From Candidatus Eisenbacteria bacterium (GTDB taxonomy: Bacteria > Eisenbacteria > RBG-16-71-46 > JAFGJU01): DNA of 64,000 nucleotides. Location of the stretch: the NCBI GenBank assembly GCA_026388185.1, contig JAPLKG010000008.1, positions 337,149-401,148 of the forward strand, written 5' to 3'. The notes beneath the pieces are model-generated. The model searched no databases. It had not been told where the DNA came from and saw only the letters and a program-made list of their open reading frames with translations. The position numbers and the translations under genes were made by a program. Below are positions 1-7,636 of this stretch, one piece after another. Numbering within the stretch: the first letter of the stretch is position 1; every line of letters begins with the position of its first letter.

Positions 1-1461
1 ATAGGACAGTCCAGTGTGCGTGCCGTTGCCATCACGCCCGATGGACGGAGGGTCGTCTCAGTTGGGTTTTTGGACAAGATGTTGCGCGTTTGGGATACAG
101 AAAGCGGCGCGTGTGTGGGCACGATAGGCGCAGCCCCTGACACCACGACTCTGGCCATCAAACCTGATGGAGGCTTCGCCGTGTCAGGAGGGTGGCGCGG
201 GACAATCAAGGTCTGGGATCTGAGTACCGGTGAGGACGCCCACGTGAATCTAGGTCATCGCAAGAGCGTTGAGACCGTAGTCGTCACACCAGACGGGCGT
301 ATGGGCGTATCCGGGGGCTCAGGGAGTACGCTGCGGATATGGGATTTGGGTACAGGTGATTGCGTGCGCGTGATTGAGTGGACAGGGGTAGCAGAAGCAA
401 TTGAAGTGACGCCGGACGGGACGCGGTTGGTGTTGTCGGGCGAGAATCGCCTGAGTCTATGGAATCTCGAAACAGGAGAGTGCATTAAGCGGTTGTCGGG
501 AGACACGAATTGGGCAGACGTGATCGTCGTTACCCCGGACGGAAGGCGTCTTATCTCAGGTGGATCCGATGGAGGTGTGAGGGTCTGGGATCTGCACACC
601 GGAGAGCACCTGCAGGTCCTCGAAGGGCACACAGACTGCGTCCGAACCCTGGTGATCACCCCTGATGGGCGGCAGGTGATTTCCGGCAGCGATGACAAAA
701 GCGTCCGAGTGTGGGATGTCGAAAGCGGCGAATGCGTGCGTGAACTGATAGGCCACACCGATGCAGTCGAGGCAATCGCCCTGAGTCCAGACGCGGGTCG
801 CCTGGTCTCGGCAGGTGGCTTCGATCTTACGCTACGCGTCTGGAACCTAGAAAGTGGCGAGTGCTTGCACATACTCCAAGGGCACAAGTATAGAGTCAAA
901 ACCGTCGAGGTCACGCCCGACGGAGAGCAGGCAGTCTCTGCCGCACTTGACGACACTGTGCGGGTATGGAACCTACAGAGCGGAGAGTGCTTGCATGCAT
1001 TGGCCGGACATAGAGACAGAATAATCGCAATTGCCGTTAGCCAAGACGGGAGGCACCTTGTTTCCGGTGGAATGGACGGCACCGTTAGGGTATGGGATTT
1101 GGTTGCGGGGAGACAGATTGCCTGCTTCTCCGGCTGGGGGTATGTAAGGGCCTGCGCCCTGAGCCCGGACTGTCGTCGCATCCTCGCTGGTGGTGAAAGC
1201 GCTCTGGTGGGCCATGTTTTCTTGCTTGCGCTCGAGAATGCTGTCCACGATCCGTTGATCGCTACGGGCTGGCGTTCAACGGTCAACTCACGTCATGTGA
1301 TGCGTTGCCCACATTGCCGTACTTGGTCCGCGATTTCAGAATCTTACCTCGGCGCAACGCTAAGGTGCCCCGTTTGCCACCGTCTCATCCGGCTCAACCG
1401 CTTCACTATCAGTGGAAACTATCGTCCTATCCAGGCCGCTTGGCGCAGTCGGCAAACCTAA
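1..1461 (+). CDS. WD40 beta-propeller protein with C-terminal zinc ribbon (5' end outside window)
   Basis: The frame is open from base 1 and a repeat is already under way there, so the N-terminus lies outside the window; the GTG at 16 is probably internal. About nine or ten WD40 blades of roughly 40 residues follow, each with the pattern VTPDGRR..SGG...VRVWDL.SGEC. The last 60 residues hold two CxxC pairs (CPHC and CPVC), a small zinc ribbon. The same tail, ending in a similar hydrophobic-Asn-Arg motif, ends the broken DUF4062-NACHT-WD40 gene at 20.7-23.8 kb. By analogy this is likely the sensor half of a STAND NTPase whose NTPase part lies upstream. WD40 arrays in such proteins detect ligands or partners; the ligand here is unknown. 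The near-identity of the blades suggests recent internal duplication. Confidence 0.85.
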   Translation: MGQSSVRAVAITPDGRRVVSVGFLDKMLRVWDTESGACVGTIGAAPDTTTLAIKPDGGFAVSGGWRGTIKVWDLSTGEDAHVNLGHRKSVETVVVTPDGRMGVSGGSGSTLRIWDLGTGDCVRVIEWTGVAEAIEVTPDGTRLVLSGENRLSLWNLETGECIKRLSGDTNWADVIVVTPDGRRLISGGSDGGVRVWDLHTGEHLQVLEGHTDCVRTLVITPDGRQVISGSDDKSVRVWDVESGECVRELIGHTDAVEAIALSPDAGRLVSAGGFDLTLRVWNLESGECLHILQGHKYRVKTVEVTPDGEQAVSAALDDTVRVWNLQSGECLHALAGHRDRIIAIAVSQDGRHLVSGGMDGTVRVWDLVAGRQIACFSGWGYVRACALSPDCRRILAGGESALVGHVFLLALENAVHDPLIATGWRSTVNSRHVMRCPHCRTWSAISESYLGATLRCPVCHRLIRLNRFTISGNYRPIQAAWRSRQT

Positions 1462-1565
1462 TGCGGCTACGCCCAATAGGATTGAGGACCTAACTGGAAG
1501 GCCAACTGTAAATACGATTACGACTCAGCGCTCGCCAGACCGCCACATCATTTCCTGACTCTCAG

Positions 1566-1688
1566 TTTTCTCTCACCCTGTGCGACGAGGCCACGGGATC
1601 CGTCCAGAATCCCCGACAGTCTTGCCTGTAGTCGCTCTCGTCGCAATATGGGTGGAATCCCGCTCCCCGCACCAGCCGCTTTGCGACT
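1566..1688 (+). repeat. 123-bp direct repeat, left copy
   Basis: This block aligns without gaps to 24049-24171, with 94 of 123 positions identical by hand count. It begins TTTTCTCTCACC and ends CCGCTTTGCGACT in both copies. Within each copy GTCGCAA (1640-1646 here) can pair with TTGCGAC (1681-1687), so the last 48 bases could fold into a hairpin. It starts about 105 bp after the stop of the WD40/zinc-ribbon gene. In reverse complement both copies are open in one frame with related peptides, so a short coding remnant is an alternative. Confidence 0.75.
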
Positions 1689-1789
1689 GTAGGTGGATCC
1701 CAATATCCCTAACGGTTTATGAAGAAACCCCTGAGGCATAAGAGATGAACACCCTAACAGTTCGCCAGGGTTGTGGCATTGCTCAACCC

Positions 1790-4279
1790 CTATGTCTGCC
1801 GGCGGATATCGAGTCCAACCTTAGCTAGGAACTCTGGTATATTGCGCACCGTCTCTCTATCCCACTTCTTGACGTCTTCAGAGAGTTTGGTCCAAGGCAC
1901 AAGATAAGGACTGATCTTCTTGGTCACATCCCTCTCTTGACCTAATTTCCAGCCTTTCGAAAGCCTCTCGACATTCCACCGAGCATGTTCCATCTCAGCC
2001 ATAAGTTCGACCTCATCGCTAGTGAACGTCATTACCGCAATATTGCGATCAGTAACTCGGTGCACTGTGCAGCCAATCCGCTGCAGTTTCTCAAAAACGT
2101 GATCGGCCTGCTGCAGGTTAGAATCTCTAAGATCGCTCGCCAACTTTCCCCAATCTGCCATGGCCGGATCCTGGCCCGCCATGCTATCACAGCGAACTCG
2201 ACGGTAGTTCTCGTGGATTGCCTTTGCGATGTTCTCGCGAATTGTGCGCTCCACGGCTTGGCTTCTGGAGCCGATGAATGTTCGTGCGGTCATCGTATCC
2301 ACAGGCAGAGGGAGTAGTGAACTTGCGGTTCTCCATTCATCGTCTACCGGCAATCTCGCTGCTTCACCGCCACTGCCTTCTACAATGCCAACGACCGCAC
2401 CAAGAGCTAACGCTATTCTGTACTCCGCCGCAGCTATGCTACCGCCGCCGATGCCAAGCACCTTGACGCTCGACGGTTTGATATCCGATGTCACAATGTC
2501 AGTCCAATACTGTAGAGCCTCAAGCGGACTGTATCCCGTCCCATCTGAGTGACGCATCTCCACCGGTGATTTGTCGCTGAGAATACCCGGTGACTCGTCC
2601 GCCGGGACGTACCCGATCATTGTGATACCAGTGCCATGCTCTTTGTAGATATCCACAAGTGCAGGCTCTCCTCCGTCTGCGTTGAGACGTGAAACAACGG
2701 TTCCGTTGAAACCCCGAAACGCATCGAGCAGAAGTTGACGATAGCCCTGGGTCTCCTGCTCAGAGCCGGAGTTGACTCCGCCAACCAGTACGATGACAGG
2801 GCCTGTAATCGTACTGGCAGCCTTCGAGGCTAGAGCCTTGAGTCTTTCCAGGGATTCCTTTGAGGGAAACTTAATTGCCTGCCCGAGCAGAAGGAGTCTT
2901 CTTGCCCACTCGTACCCCTGCAGCTTGTCCCCGAAAACCGCGAGCCTATCCAGAGAACGAAGCGAAGTCTCTATCATGAATGCCGCCGTGCTTAGCTGCA
3001 CGGCTCGGGCATAAGCGGCTAGACTTTCGTAGGGCATCCCAAGCAGCAGGTAGAACTTCCCAATGTCATAGAAAGCCCAAGGTAGGTTCATACCCACATC
3101 GGCTTGATCGTGGCATCTGGCAATCGCACTGTCTATCGCAGGACGTAGCAATCCCACCATTGCAACGTCTGCGCGACGCAAGAGCTCACATTCAAGATAG
3201 TTTCCCAGAGGATACGGATCAGACGGGTCAAGTTCAAAGGCCTGGCGGTACAGTTCACGCGCCTTCTCGTCATCAATCCCTTTCCACGTGCCCGCCAACG
3301 AAGCCAGAGCATCGGGGTCTTTGTTGGGTGGCGCGGCAGCCGCCTCAAGATATTTCTGTCCGTTGCGGTATTCATCACTACCCGGGTTTGCCTTATGTAA
3401 CTTGCACATTGCCATTCCAAGGTCTCTGAGGATTGCATGGTTTCCCGATTCGGCATATCTCTTGAGCACGCTTATTGCCTTTTCAAAGTCATCGAGGGTG
3501 ATGGCTAGCTTCCCGATACGAGCAGCAAGGTCGGCGTTACCCGCATCATGTTCCAGGATGATCTCGAGAAGGTCGATCTCCTCGCGCATTGTTTCCTTAG
3601 TCATGTAAGCCCCGTAAGTGGCAGAGTAGCGTTGAAGAGCCGACTGGATTCTTGCAAATGAATTGTCGGTTTGCTCGAGCATGCCGGCCAGCGCCGATAG
3701 CTCTCGCTGCCACTTTTCGGGAATCTTGAAGGCGCCCTTGTAGGCTCTGTCATGAGTGAAAACCGCCCAGGCGTGTTCAAGTATCGTCTTTACCTGTATC
3801 TCCGCTTTGAGGCCGAGAGTCTCTTCCGGGATTTCAACGTCCACGTCCCCGGTCGGAAAGACACCCGGCCTCAATCGAACCACGTAGTGGACGGAACGAT
3901 AACCAAATTCAGCAGGCTTGAGCCGTTGTGCTACGTCGATAGTATTCTCCCAGTCAATGTCAAAGTGCCGTTCAATGAACTCACAGACGGCCCTGACTTC
4001 GGCAAGCGTGGGGAGTATCACTCTAGCGCCGCACAAGTCCGTTATCTGATTGACAGGATCCCTGTACTTGTTCTTCTTCCGCTGGATCTTTTCCCCAAAG
4101 CTAGCGACTGACTTTGGTCGTGTCTGTACGATGGCTAGCGGCGCGTACTTCTTCGCGGCTTTCTCGAGCACCACTTGGAGCATGTTAGCGTACTTCTGGT
4201 AGCGCCCATGTATAGATTTGTATTTCTCTATCTGACTTTTGGCCCATTCCTCTTCTTTAGATTTGGTGCTTTCTTCCAT
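1790..4279 (-). CDS. RelA/SpoT synthetase - TPR - SLOG-like - RyR domain protein
   Basis: An 829-residue multidomain protein. Residues about 20-220 match a RelA/SpoT nucleotidyltransferase, with the conserved DLCGARVI segment and the EIQVKTILEHAWAVFTH segment that carries the catalytic Glu and nearby His. Residues about 225-460 are TPR-like helices. Residues about 490-660 look like a Rossmannoid SLOG/LSDAT-type nucleotide-binding domain (VIVLVGGVNSGS, later VKVLGIGGGSIAAAEYR). Residues about 755-825 resemble a RyR domain (EHARWNVERLSKGW, then PYLVPWTKLSE). No HD hydrolase domain is present, so it could make but not degrade an alarmone. SLOG and RyR domains are reported to occur together in predicted nucleotide-based conflict systems, which suggests a nucleotide sensor joined to an alarmone-making effector. 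The start is supported by GAGGA 8 nt upstream. The domain names are pattern recognition, not search results. Confidence 0.8.
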   Translation of the reverse strand: MEESTKSKEEEWAKSQIEKYKSIHGRYQKYANMLQVVLEKAAKKYAPLAIVQTRPKSVASFGEKIQRKKNKYRDPVNQITDLCGARVILPTLAEVRAVCEFIERHFDIDWENTIDVAQRLKPAEFGYRSVHYVVRLRPGVFPTGDVDVEIPEETLGLKAEIQVKTILEHAWAVFTHDRAYKGAFKIPEKWQRELSALAGMLEQTDNSFARIQSALQRYSATYGAYMTKETMREEIDLLEIILEHDAGNADLAARIGKLAITLDDFEKAISVLKRYAESGNHAILRDLGMAMCKLHKANPGSDEYRNGQKYLEAAAAPPNKDPDALASLAGTWKGIDDEKARELYRQAFELDPSDPYPLGNYLECELLRRADVAMVGLLRPAIDSAIARCHDQADVGMNLPWAFYDIGKFYLLLGMPYESLAAYARAVQLSTAAFMIETSLRSLDRLAVFGDKLQGYEWARRLLLLGQAIKFPSKESLERLKALASKAASTITGPVIVLVGGVNSGSEQETQGYRQLLLDAFRGFNGTVVSRLNADGGEPALVDIYKEHGTGITMIGYVPADESPGILSDKSPVEMRHSDGTGYSPLEALQYWTDIVTSDIKPSSVKVLGIGGGSIAAAEYRIALALGAVVGIVEGSGGEAARLPVDDEWRTASSLLPLPVDTMTARTFIGSRSQAVERTIRENIAKAIHENYRRVRCDSMAGQDPAMADWGKLASDLRDSNLQQADHVFEKLQRIGCTVHRVTDRNIAVMTFTSDEVELMAEMEHARWNVERLSKGWKLGQERDVTKKISPYLVPWTKLSEDVKKWDRETVRNIPEFLAKVGLDIRRQT

Positions 4280-4372
4280 CTGAACGTTCCTCGTGGTTTC
4301 GGTGCTTTCCGATGACTATCTATAATCGGAGAAAATGGTTTTCGATCTTACTGCTGCCATCTTGGGAAACGG

Positions 4373-4786
4373 TCAACTTTCCTCGGCTTGAATGTAGTTC
4401 TTAGCAAACACTCTGAATTGATCCACCAGATCCATGTCCGCAAGATCATGAGGATCGACCCAGATGTATTCGTCGTGCTCGCTGCTAAGGCGGACCTCGC
4501 CGGATTCTACAATACCTTCTAGAATCAAGTATGCAACTCTAGTCGTAGGCGACTCGTACTCGGACGCTCCCAGAACACGTTGAAGTGAAACCCGCAGGCC
4601 GGTCTCCTCGGCAACCTCGCGCAGCAGCCCCTGTTCAAAGCTCTCCCCACTGTCAACTTTACCGCCGGGTAGGTCCCACCTCCCAGGGCTTCCCCTGGAA
4701 CTCAACGAACGCTTGAGGAGCAGACAGCGTCCGTTGTTATCACGAAGCAGGACCTTGGCAGACAACCTAATCGGTCTTGATGACAT
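4373..4786 (-). CDS. Nudix hydrolase
   Basis: A 138-residue single-domain protein with a complete Nudix box at residues 41-64 (GGKVDSGE, then REVAEETGL), matching GX5EX7REUXEEXGU. Nudix enzymes hydrolyse nucleoside diphosphates linked to another group. The substrate cannot be read from this sequence. The ATG at 4786 is chosen because GGGAG lies 6 nt upstream; a longer frame reaching 4873 adds 29 residues with no recognisable content. It lies 93 bp upstream of the RelA/SpoT-SLOG-RyR gene on the same strand, so the two may be co-transcribed, with this gene first. If so it could remove the nucleotide that the neighbour makes or senses, but that is inference. Confidence 0.85.
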   Translation of the reverse strand: MSSRPIRLSAKVLLRDNNGRCLLLKRSLSSRGSPGRWDLPGGKVDSGESFEQGLLREVAEETGLRVSLQRVLGASEYESPTTRVAYLILEGIVESGEVRLSSEHDEYIWVDPHDLADMDLVDQFRVFAKNYIQAEES

Positions 4787-5065
4787 TACGTGCTCCCAAT
4801 TGGTGACTGAAATCCGTTTATTGGATTCCGGGTCCTCAGAGGCGTAAGTTGCGATACAAGGACTGCTCAGCACATCGGCCCGGACCGTTGCATCCAGCTT
4901 CTCAAGCCGGAAGGATTAGCACTATTCTTCGTTCTCAACGATAATGGCCCTGCTTTCGGACAGGGAAGCAGGTTAAGAGAATACTCTACCACTCCCGCGA
5001 ACTGTTGGCCAGCCGTCTTCTTTCCTTATAGGTACTCGTGCGCACATTAACGCTCTCTTCGCTAC

Positions 5066-5220
5066 TCATTGCATGGCCTGCAGACAGGATTTCCAGTTCT
5101 TCTCAATCATCTTGGTACTAGGGTGGTTGGGTCCCAGGATCTCTTCAGCTATTCCCAGGGCATGTTTGTATAGAGGCTCGGCCTCGGGATAGTTACCCTG
5201 GGCATAATAGAGCAGGGACC
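5066..5220 (-). pseudogene. C-terminal tail of a kinesin-light-chain-type TPR protein
   Basis: Read on the minus strand this segment is open for about 51 codons and then stops at 5066. It contains YAQGNYPEAEPLYKHAL and EEILGPNHPST, the typical KLC-type TPR repeat. The upstream part is missing: the frame runs straight into the IS3-type element at about 5221, and nothing similar continues on its far side. A TPR gene was evidently cut by the insertion, and its 5' part was lost or rearranged. Confidence 0.7.
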
Positions 5221-6211
5221 TCCCCCCACAAAAATGATCCACTCATAATGTGAGTTTTCTGGCAAGATCTCTGTTTCTGGAAGGGGGTTTCGTCCATGAG
5301 GAAGTCGAAGTTCAGCGAGGAACAGGTTGCGTTTGCGTTGCGGCAGGCGGAGACGGGCACGCGGGTGGCGGAGGTCTGCCGGAAGGTGGGGATCAGTGAG
5401 CAGACGTTCTTTCGATGGAAGAAGAAGTACGGAGGGCTTGGAGTTTCGGAGCTCAGGCGTCTGAAGCAGCTCGAGGAGGAGAACCGTCGGCTCAAGCGCA
5501 TGGTGGCGGACCTGAGCCTGGATAAGCAGATGCTTCAGGATGTGCTGTCAAGAAAGCTCTAAGGCCAGCCCAGAAGCGTGAGCGCGTGGAGCATCTGCAA
5601 GAGGCGTATTGGGTGAGCGAACGGCGGGCATGCGATGTGGTGGTGATATGGCGATCGTCACATCGGTACTGTTCGCACGGGAGAGACGACGGAGCCTTGC
5701 GGATGCGGATCCGGGAGATCGCAGAGACGCGGTTTCGGGCGTTAACGATAGTCGATAATTATAGTCGGGAGTGCCTGGCGATTGAAGCCGGTCAAAACAT
5801 CACGGGAGCGGAAGTCGTCGCCGTCGTGCGGCGGCTCGTGAAGGAACGGGGCGTTCCTGATCGCATACAATGCGACAAGGGGAGTGAGTTTATTTCTAAG
5901 GTTTTGGATAAGTGGGCCTATGAGCATGGAGTCACGATGGATTTCTCGAGACCCGGCAAGCCCGGTGACAACGCGATGATCCAGTCGTTCAATGGAACGT
6001 TTCGGGATGAATGCCTGAATGTGAATTGGTTCTTGTCAATGGAGGATGTTCGAGAAAGAATAGAGAGGTGGCGCGAGGAGTATAACATGTTTCGACCTCA
6101 TAGCTCGCTCGGTGATTTGACGCCACGGCAGTTCGCCGAGCAGTTCGCTGTGAGCTCGCAAGGTCAGAAAACTCTACTTTTGGCTGGACGGGGTAAGGTC
6201 AGAATGGGTTG
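5221..6211 (+). mobile_element. Decayed IS3-family element
   Basis: The element holds an intact orfA and an internally deleted orfB in the usual order. The left boundary is set by the break in the TPR remnant at about 5220. The right boundary is a guess, just after the end of orfB. The inverted decamer GAGTTTTCTG occurs at 5252-5261 and, in reverse complement, at 6165-6174, so it lies inside both ends. I could not define the exact terminal repeats or a target duplication. Without a complete transposase the copy cannot move by itself. Confidence 0.7.
5296..5562 (+). CDS. IS3-family transposase OrfA
   Basis: An 88-residue protein with an N-terminal helix-turn-helix (FSEEQVAFALRQAETGTRVA, then ISEQTFFRWKKKYGG) and a C-terminal leucine-rich coiled coil (LEEENRRLKRMVADLSLDKQ). 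This is the usual OrfA layout: terminal-repeat binding plus multimerisation. In IS3 elements OrfA is joined to OrfB by -1 frameshifting. Here the OrfB frame is already open across the end of orfA (reading KKALRPAQKRERVEHLQ), so the frameshift arrangement is kept although OrfB is broken. Confidence 0.85.
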   Translation: MRKSKFSEEQVAFALRQAETGTRVAEVCRKVGISEQTFFRWKKKYGGLGVSELRRLKQLEEENRRLKRMVADLSLDKQMLQDVLSRKL

Positions 6212-6212
6212 A
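5586..6212 (+). pseudogene. IS3-family transposase OrfB with internal deletion
   Basis: The N-terminal part (VEHLQEAYWVSERRACDV, ending MRIREIAETR) and the C-terminal integrase part (TIVDNYSRECLAIE, CDKGSEF, NAMIQSFNGTFRDE, RPHSSLGDLTP) are recognisable. They are joined directly at AETR/FRALTIVDNYS. In full-length relatives about 70 residues lie between these segments, including the first Asp of the DDE triad. The deletion keeps the frame but removes the catalytic residue, so the protein should be inactive. The frame really begins inside orfA; 5586 is only a nominal start. Confidence 0.8.
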
Positions 6213-6284
6213 ACCCAGTGGCTTGCGACGCAAGCGATATCGTAACAGAGGGCCTGGCACTCTTGCCTCGCTCGGGCGACGGCA

Positions 6285-7388
6285 CTACTCCCGTTTAAGC
6301 TCCCTCTTCCAAATCATGTCGAGAAATCTGTCAAGTAGTCCAGATGAAACGAAAAGATTCACAGCTTTAGTAGTTTCGTGGGCGAGATTACCCCAGAGTG
6401 CTACCCGCCTGTCTCCCTGGTCCATGGAATGCTGAACGGTTATTCTCTCCTTACTGACTGGGTCTCTTGGGAGCGCTTTAACAATATCCGCGGTCAATTT
6501 GTTGCTGACCGGCCCCCCGATGGCAATGAGCGGACATCTCATGAATTCCTGTTCTGCGAGCAGCCCCACGTCCGTGACCACACAGGCAAACTCCATTTTC
6601 TCGGGACTGCCTTTGCGATTGATTTCGTTCCTCAGCTCTGTTGCGTCTTCTCCATCGTGTATCTGTGGAAGGATCATGGCGCCTACAACTATCAATATGC
6701 TCTTCCTCCAATCCGGCCGCCTCTCCCGAAGCAGTTCACCAACGTTCACTGTCCAGCCCGGATGCTTGTAGAGGGGATCTATCCCATGGATGTCGCATAG
6801 AAGATCCCGTGCCTCGGGAATCTGAAGGTGCTTCCAGTATTCCATGGCCCTCGCAAATGCCACTACTAGCCCCGCTTCTGCGGGGGAGTGAGCCATCGAA
6901 TCCTGACCAGCATGAGATGCTGAAGTAATCTCTTGTGACCCAGCCGGCCGAACCCCCAACTCAAGCAACCCTCTTTCTATGCGAGGAAGAATGGCCAGCA
7001 CACCCTCTGGTGGGATTCTGATTGAGACGGCAGCCCCCAGACACTGCGCCAGGTCAGGCTTGCGTTCCTGAAGCTCAGCGTGAGTGATGTCGCGAAGGAC
7101 GGGAATAAAAGGCTTACCCTGTTCATAAGCTCTGACAACTTCGTTCGTGGTGTGGGAAGCACGGGCACGAAGGAAATCCTGGGAGATTACCACCAGAACA
7201 ACTCTGGCCTGATCGATTGCCTCTCGCACCTGAGTTAGGTAAGTAACCCCGGGAAGGGCGTCACGTTCGTAATACCAGGTCGTATAGCCTGCTTTCTCCA
7301 GTCCCTCAGCAAGTTGCTTTACTACGTCGGAGTTTTTCTCAACGTAACTGACGAAAATATCAGCCTTGCGGAGTCTCGAATTCGACAT
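6285..7388 (-). CDS. TIR domain protein with uncharacterised C-terminal domain
   Basis: A 367-residue protein. Residues about 9-140 form a TIR domain: DIFVSYVEKNSD at the first strand, a BB-loop region YYERDALPGVTY, then VVLVVISQDFLRA and a TTNEVVRAYEQGKPFIPV segment whose Glu sits where the catalytic Glu of NAD-cleaving bacterial TIRs is found. After a linker, residues about 220-360 form an alpha/beta domain I do not recognise, with ILIVVGAMILP and CPLIAIGGPVSNK. The GG-P-N turn suggests a nucleotide or sugar ligand, but this is only a visual impression. NAD cleavage would be the default activity for the TIR part. A weak TGAGG lies 9 nt before the ATG. Confidence 0.8.
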   Translation of the reverse strand: MSNSRLRKADIFVSYVEKNSDVVKQLAEGLEKAGYTTWYYERDALPGVTYLTQVREAIDQARVVLVVISQDFLRARASHTTNEVVRAYEQGKPFIPVLRDITHAELQERKPDLAQCLGAAVSIRIPPEGVLAILPRIERGLLELGVRPAGSQEITSASHAGQDSMAHSPAEAGLVVAFARAMEYWKHLQIPEARDLLCDIHGIDPLYKHPGWTVNVGELLRERRPDWRKSILIVVGAMILPQIHDGEDATELRNEINRKGSPEKMEFACVVTDVGLLAEQEFMRCPLIAIGGPVSNKLTADIVKALPRDPVSKERITVQHSMDQGDRRVALWGNLAHETTKAVNLFVSSGLLDRFLDMIWKRELKRE

Positions 7389-7636
7389 TGGCTTAGCCTC
7401 ACCCTGAATAGGTGTCTATACACCACATGAAATCTACATAGCGCTCAAGTCCGTGTCAACCTGTTGAAACGGTGGAAAGCGCTGGAGCGCTCTTTGACAA
7501 TACCAAAGTTGCATCATCTCACTGACTCTTTCCTTCACTCTGATGAGGCCAGTAGTGGAGCTCACAAATGCGTTGTAGCTTCCACAACCTGCTCGGGATG
7601 TAACTAGCTCGGCTGCTAGGCTTCGAACAACGATCG

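Noticed and set aside
255-1286. Long minus-strand frame antisense to the WD40 gene
   Set aside because: It follows the repeat period of the WD40 gene, has Arg/Ser/Pro-rich composition and no family pattern. It is a shadow of the real gene.
1566-1688. Integron attC site
   Set aside because: The hairpin arms GTCGCAA/TTGCGAC do not match the attC core (GTTRRRY / RYYYAAC), there is no integrase gene, and the island is not a cassette array.
6206-6235. Palindromes GGGTTGAACCC and GCTTGCGACGCAAGC next to the IS remnant as att site
   Set aside because: Both are short, have no second copy in the window that I could find, and no integrase is present.
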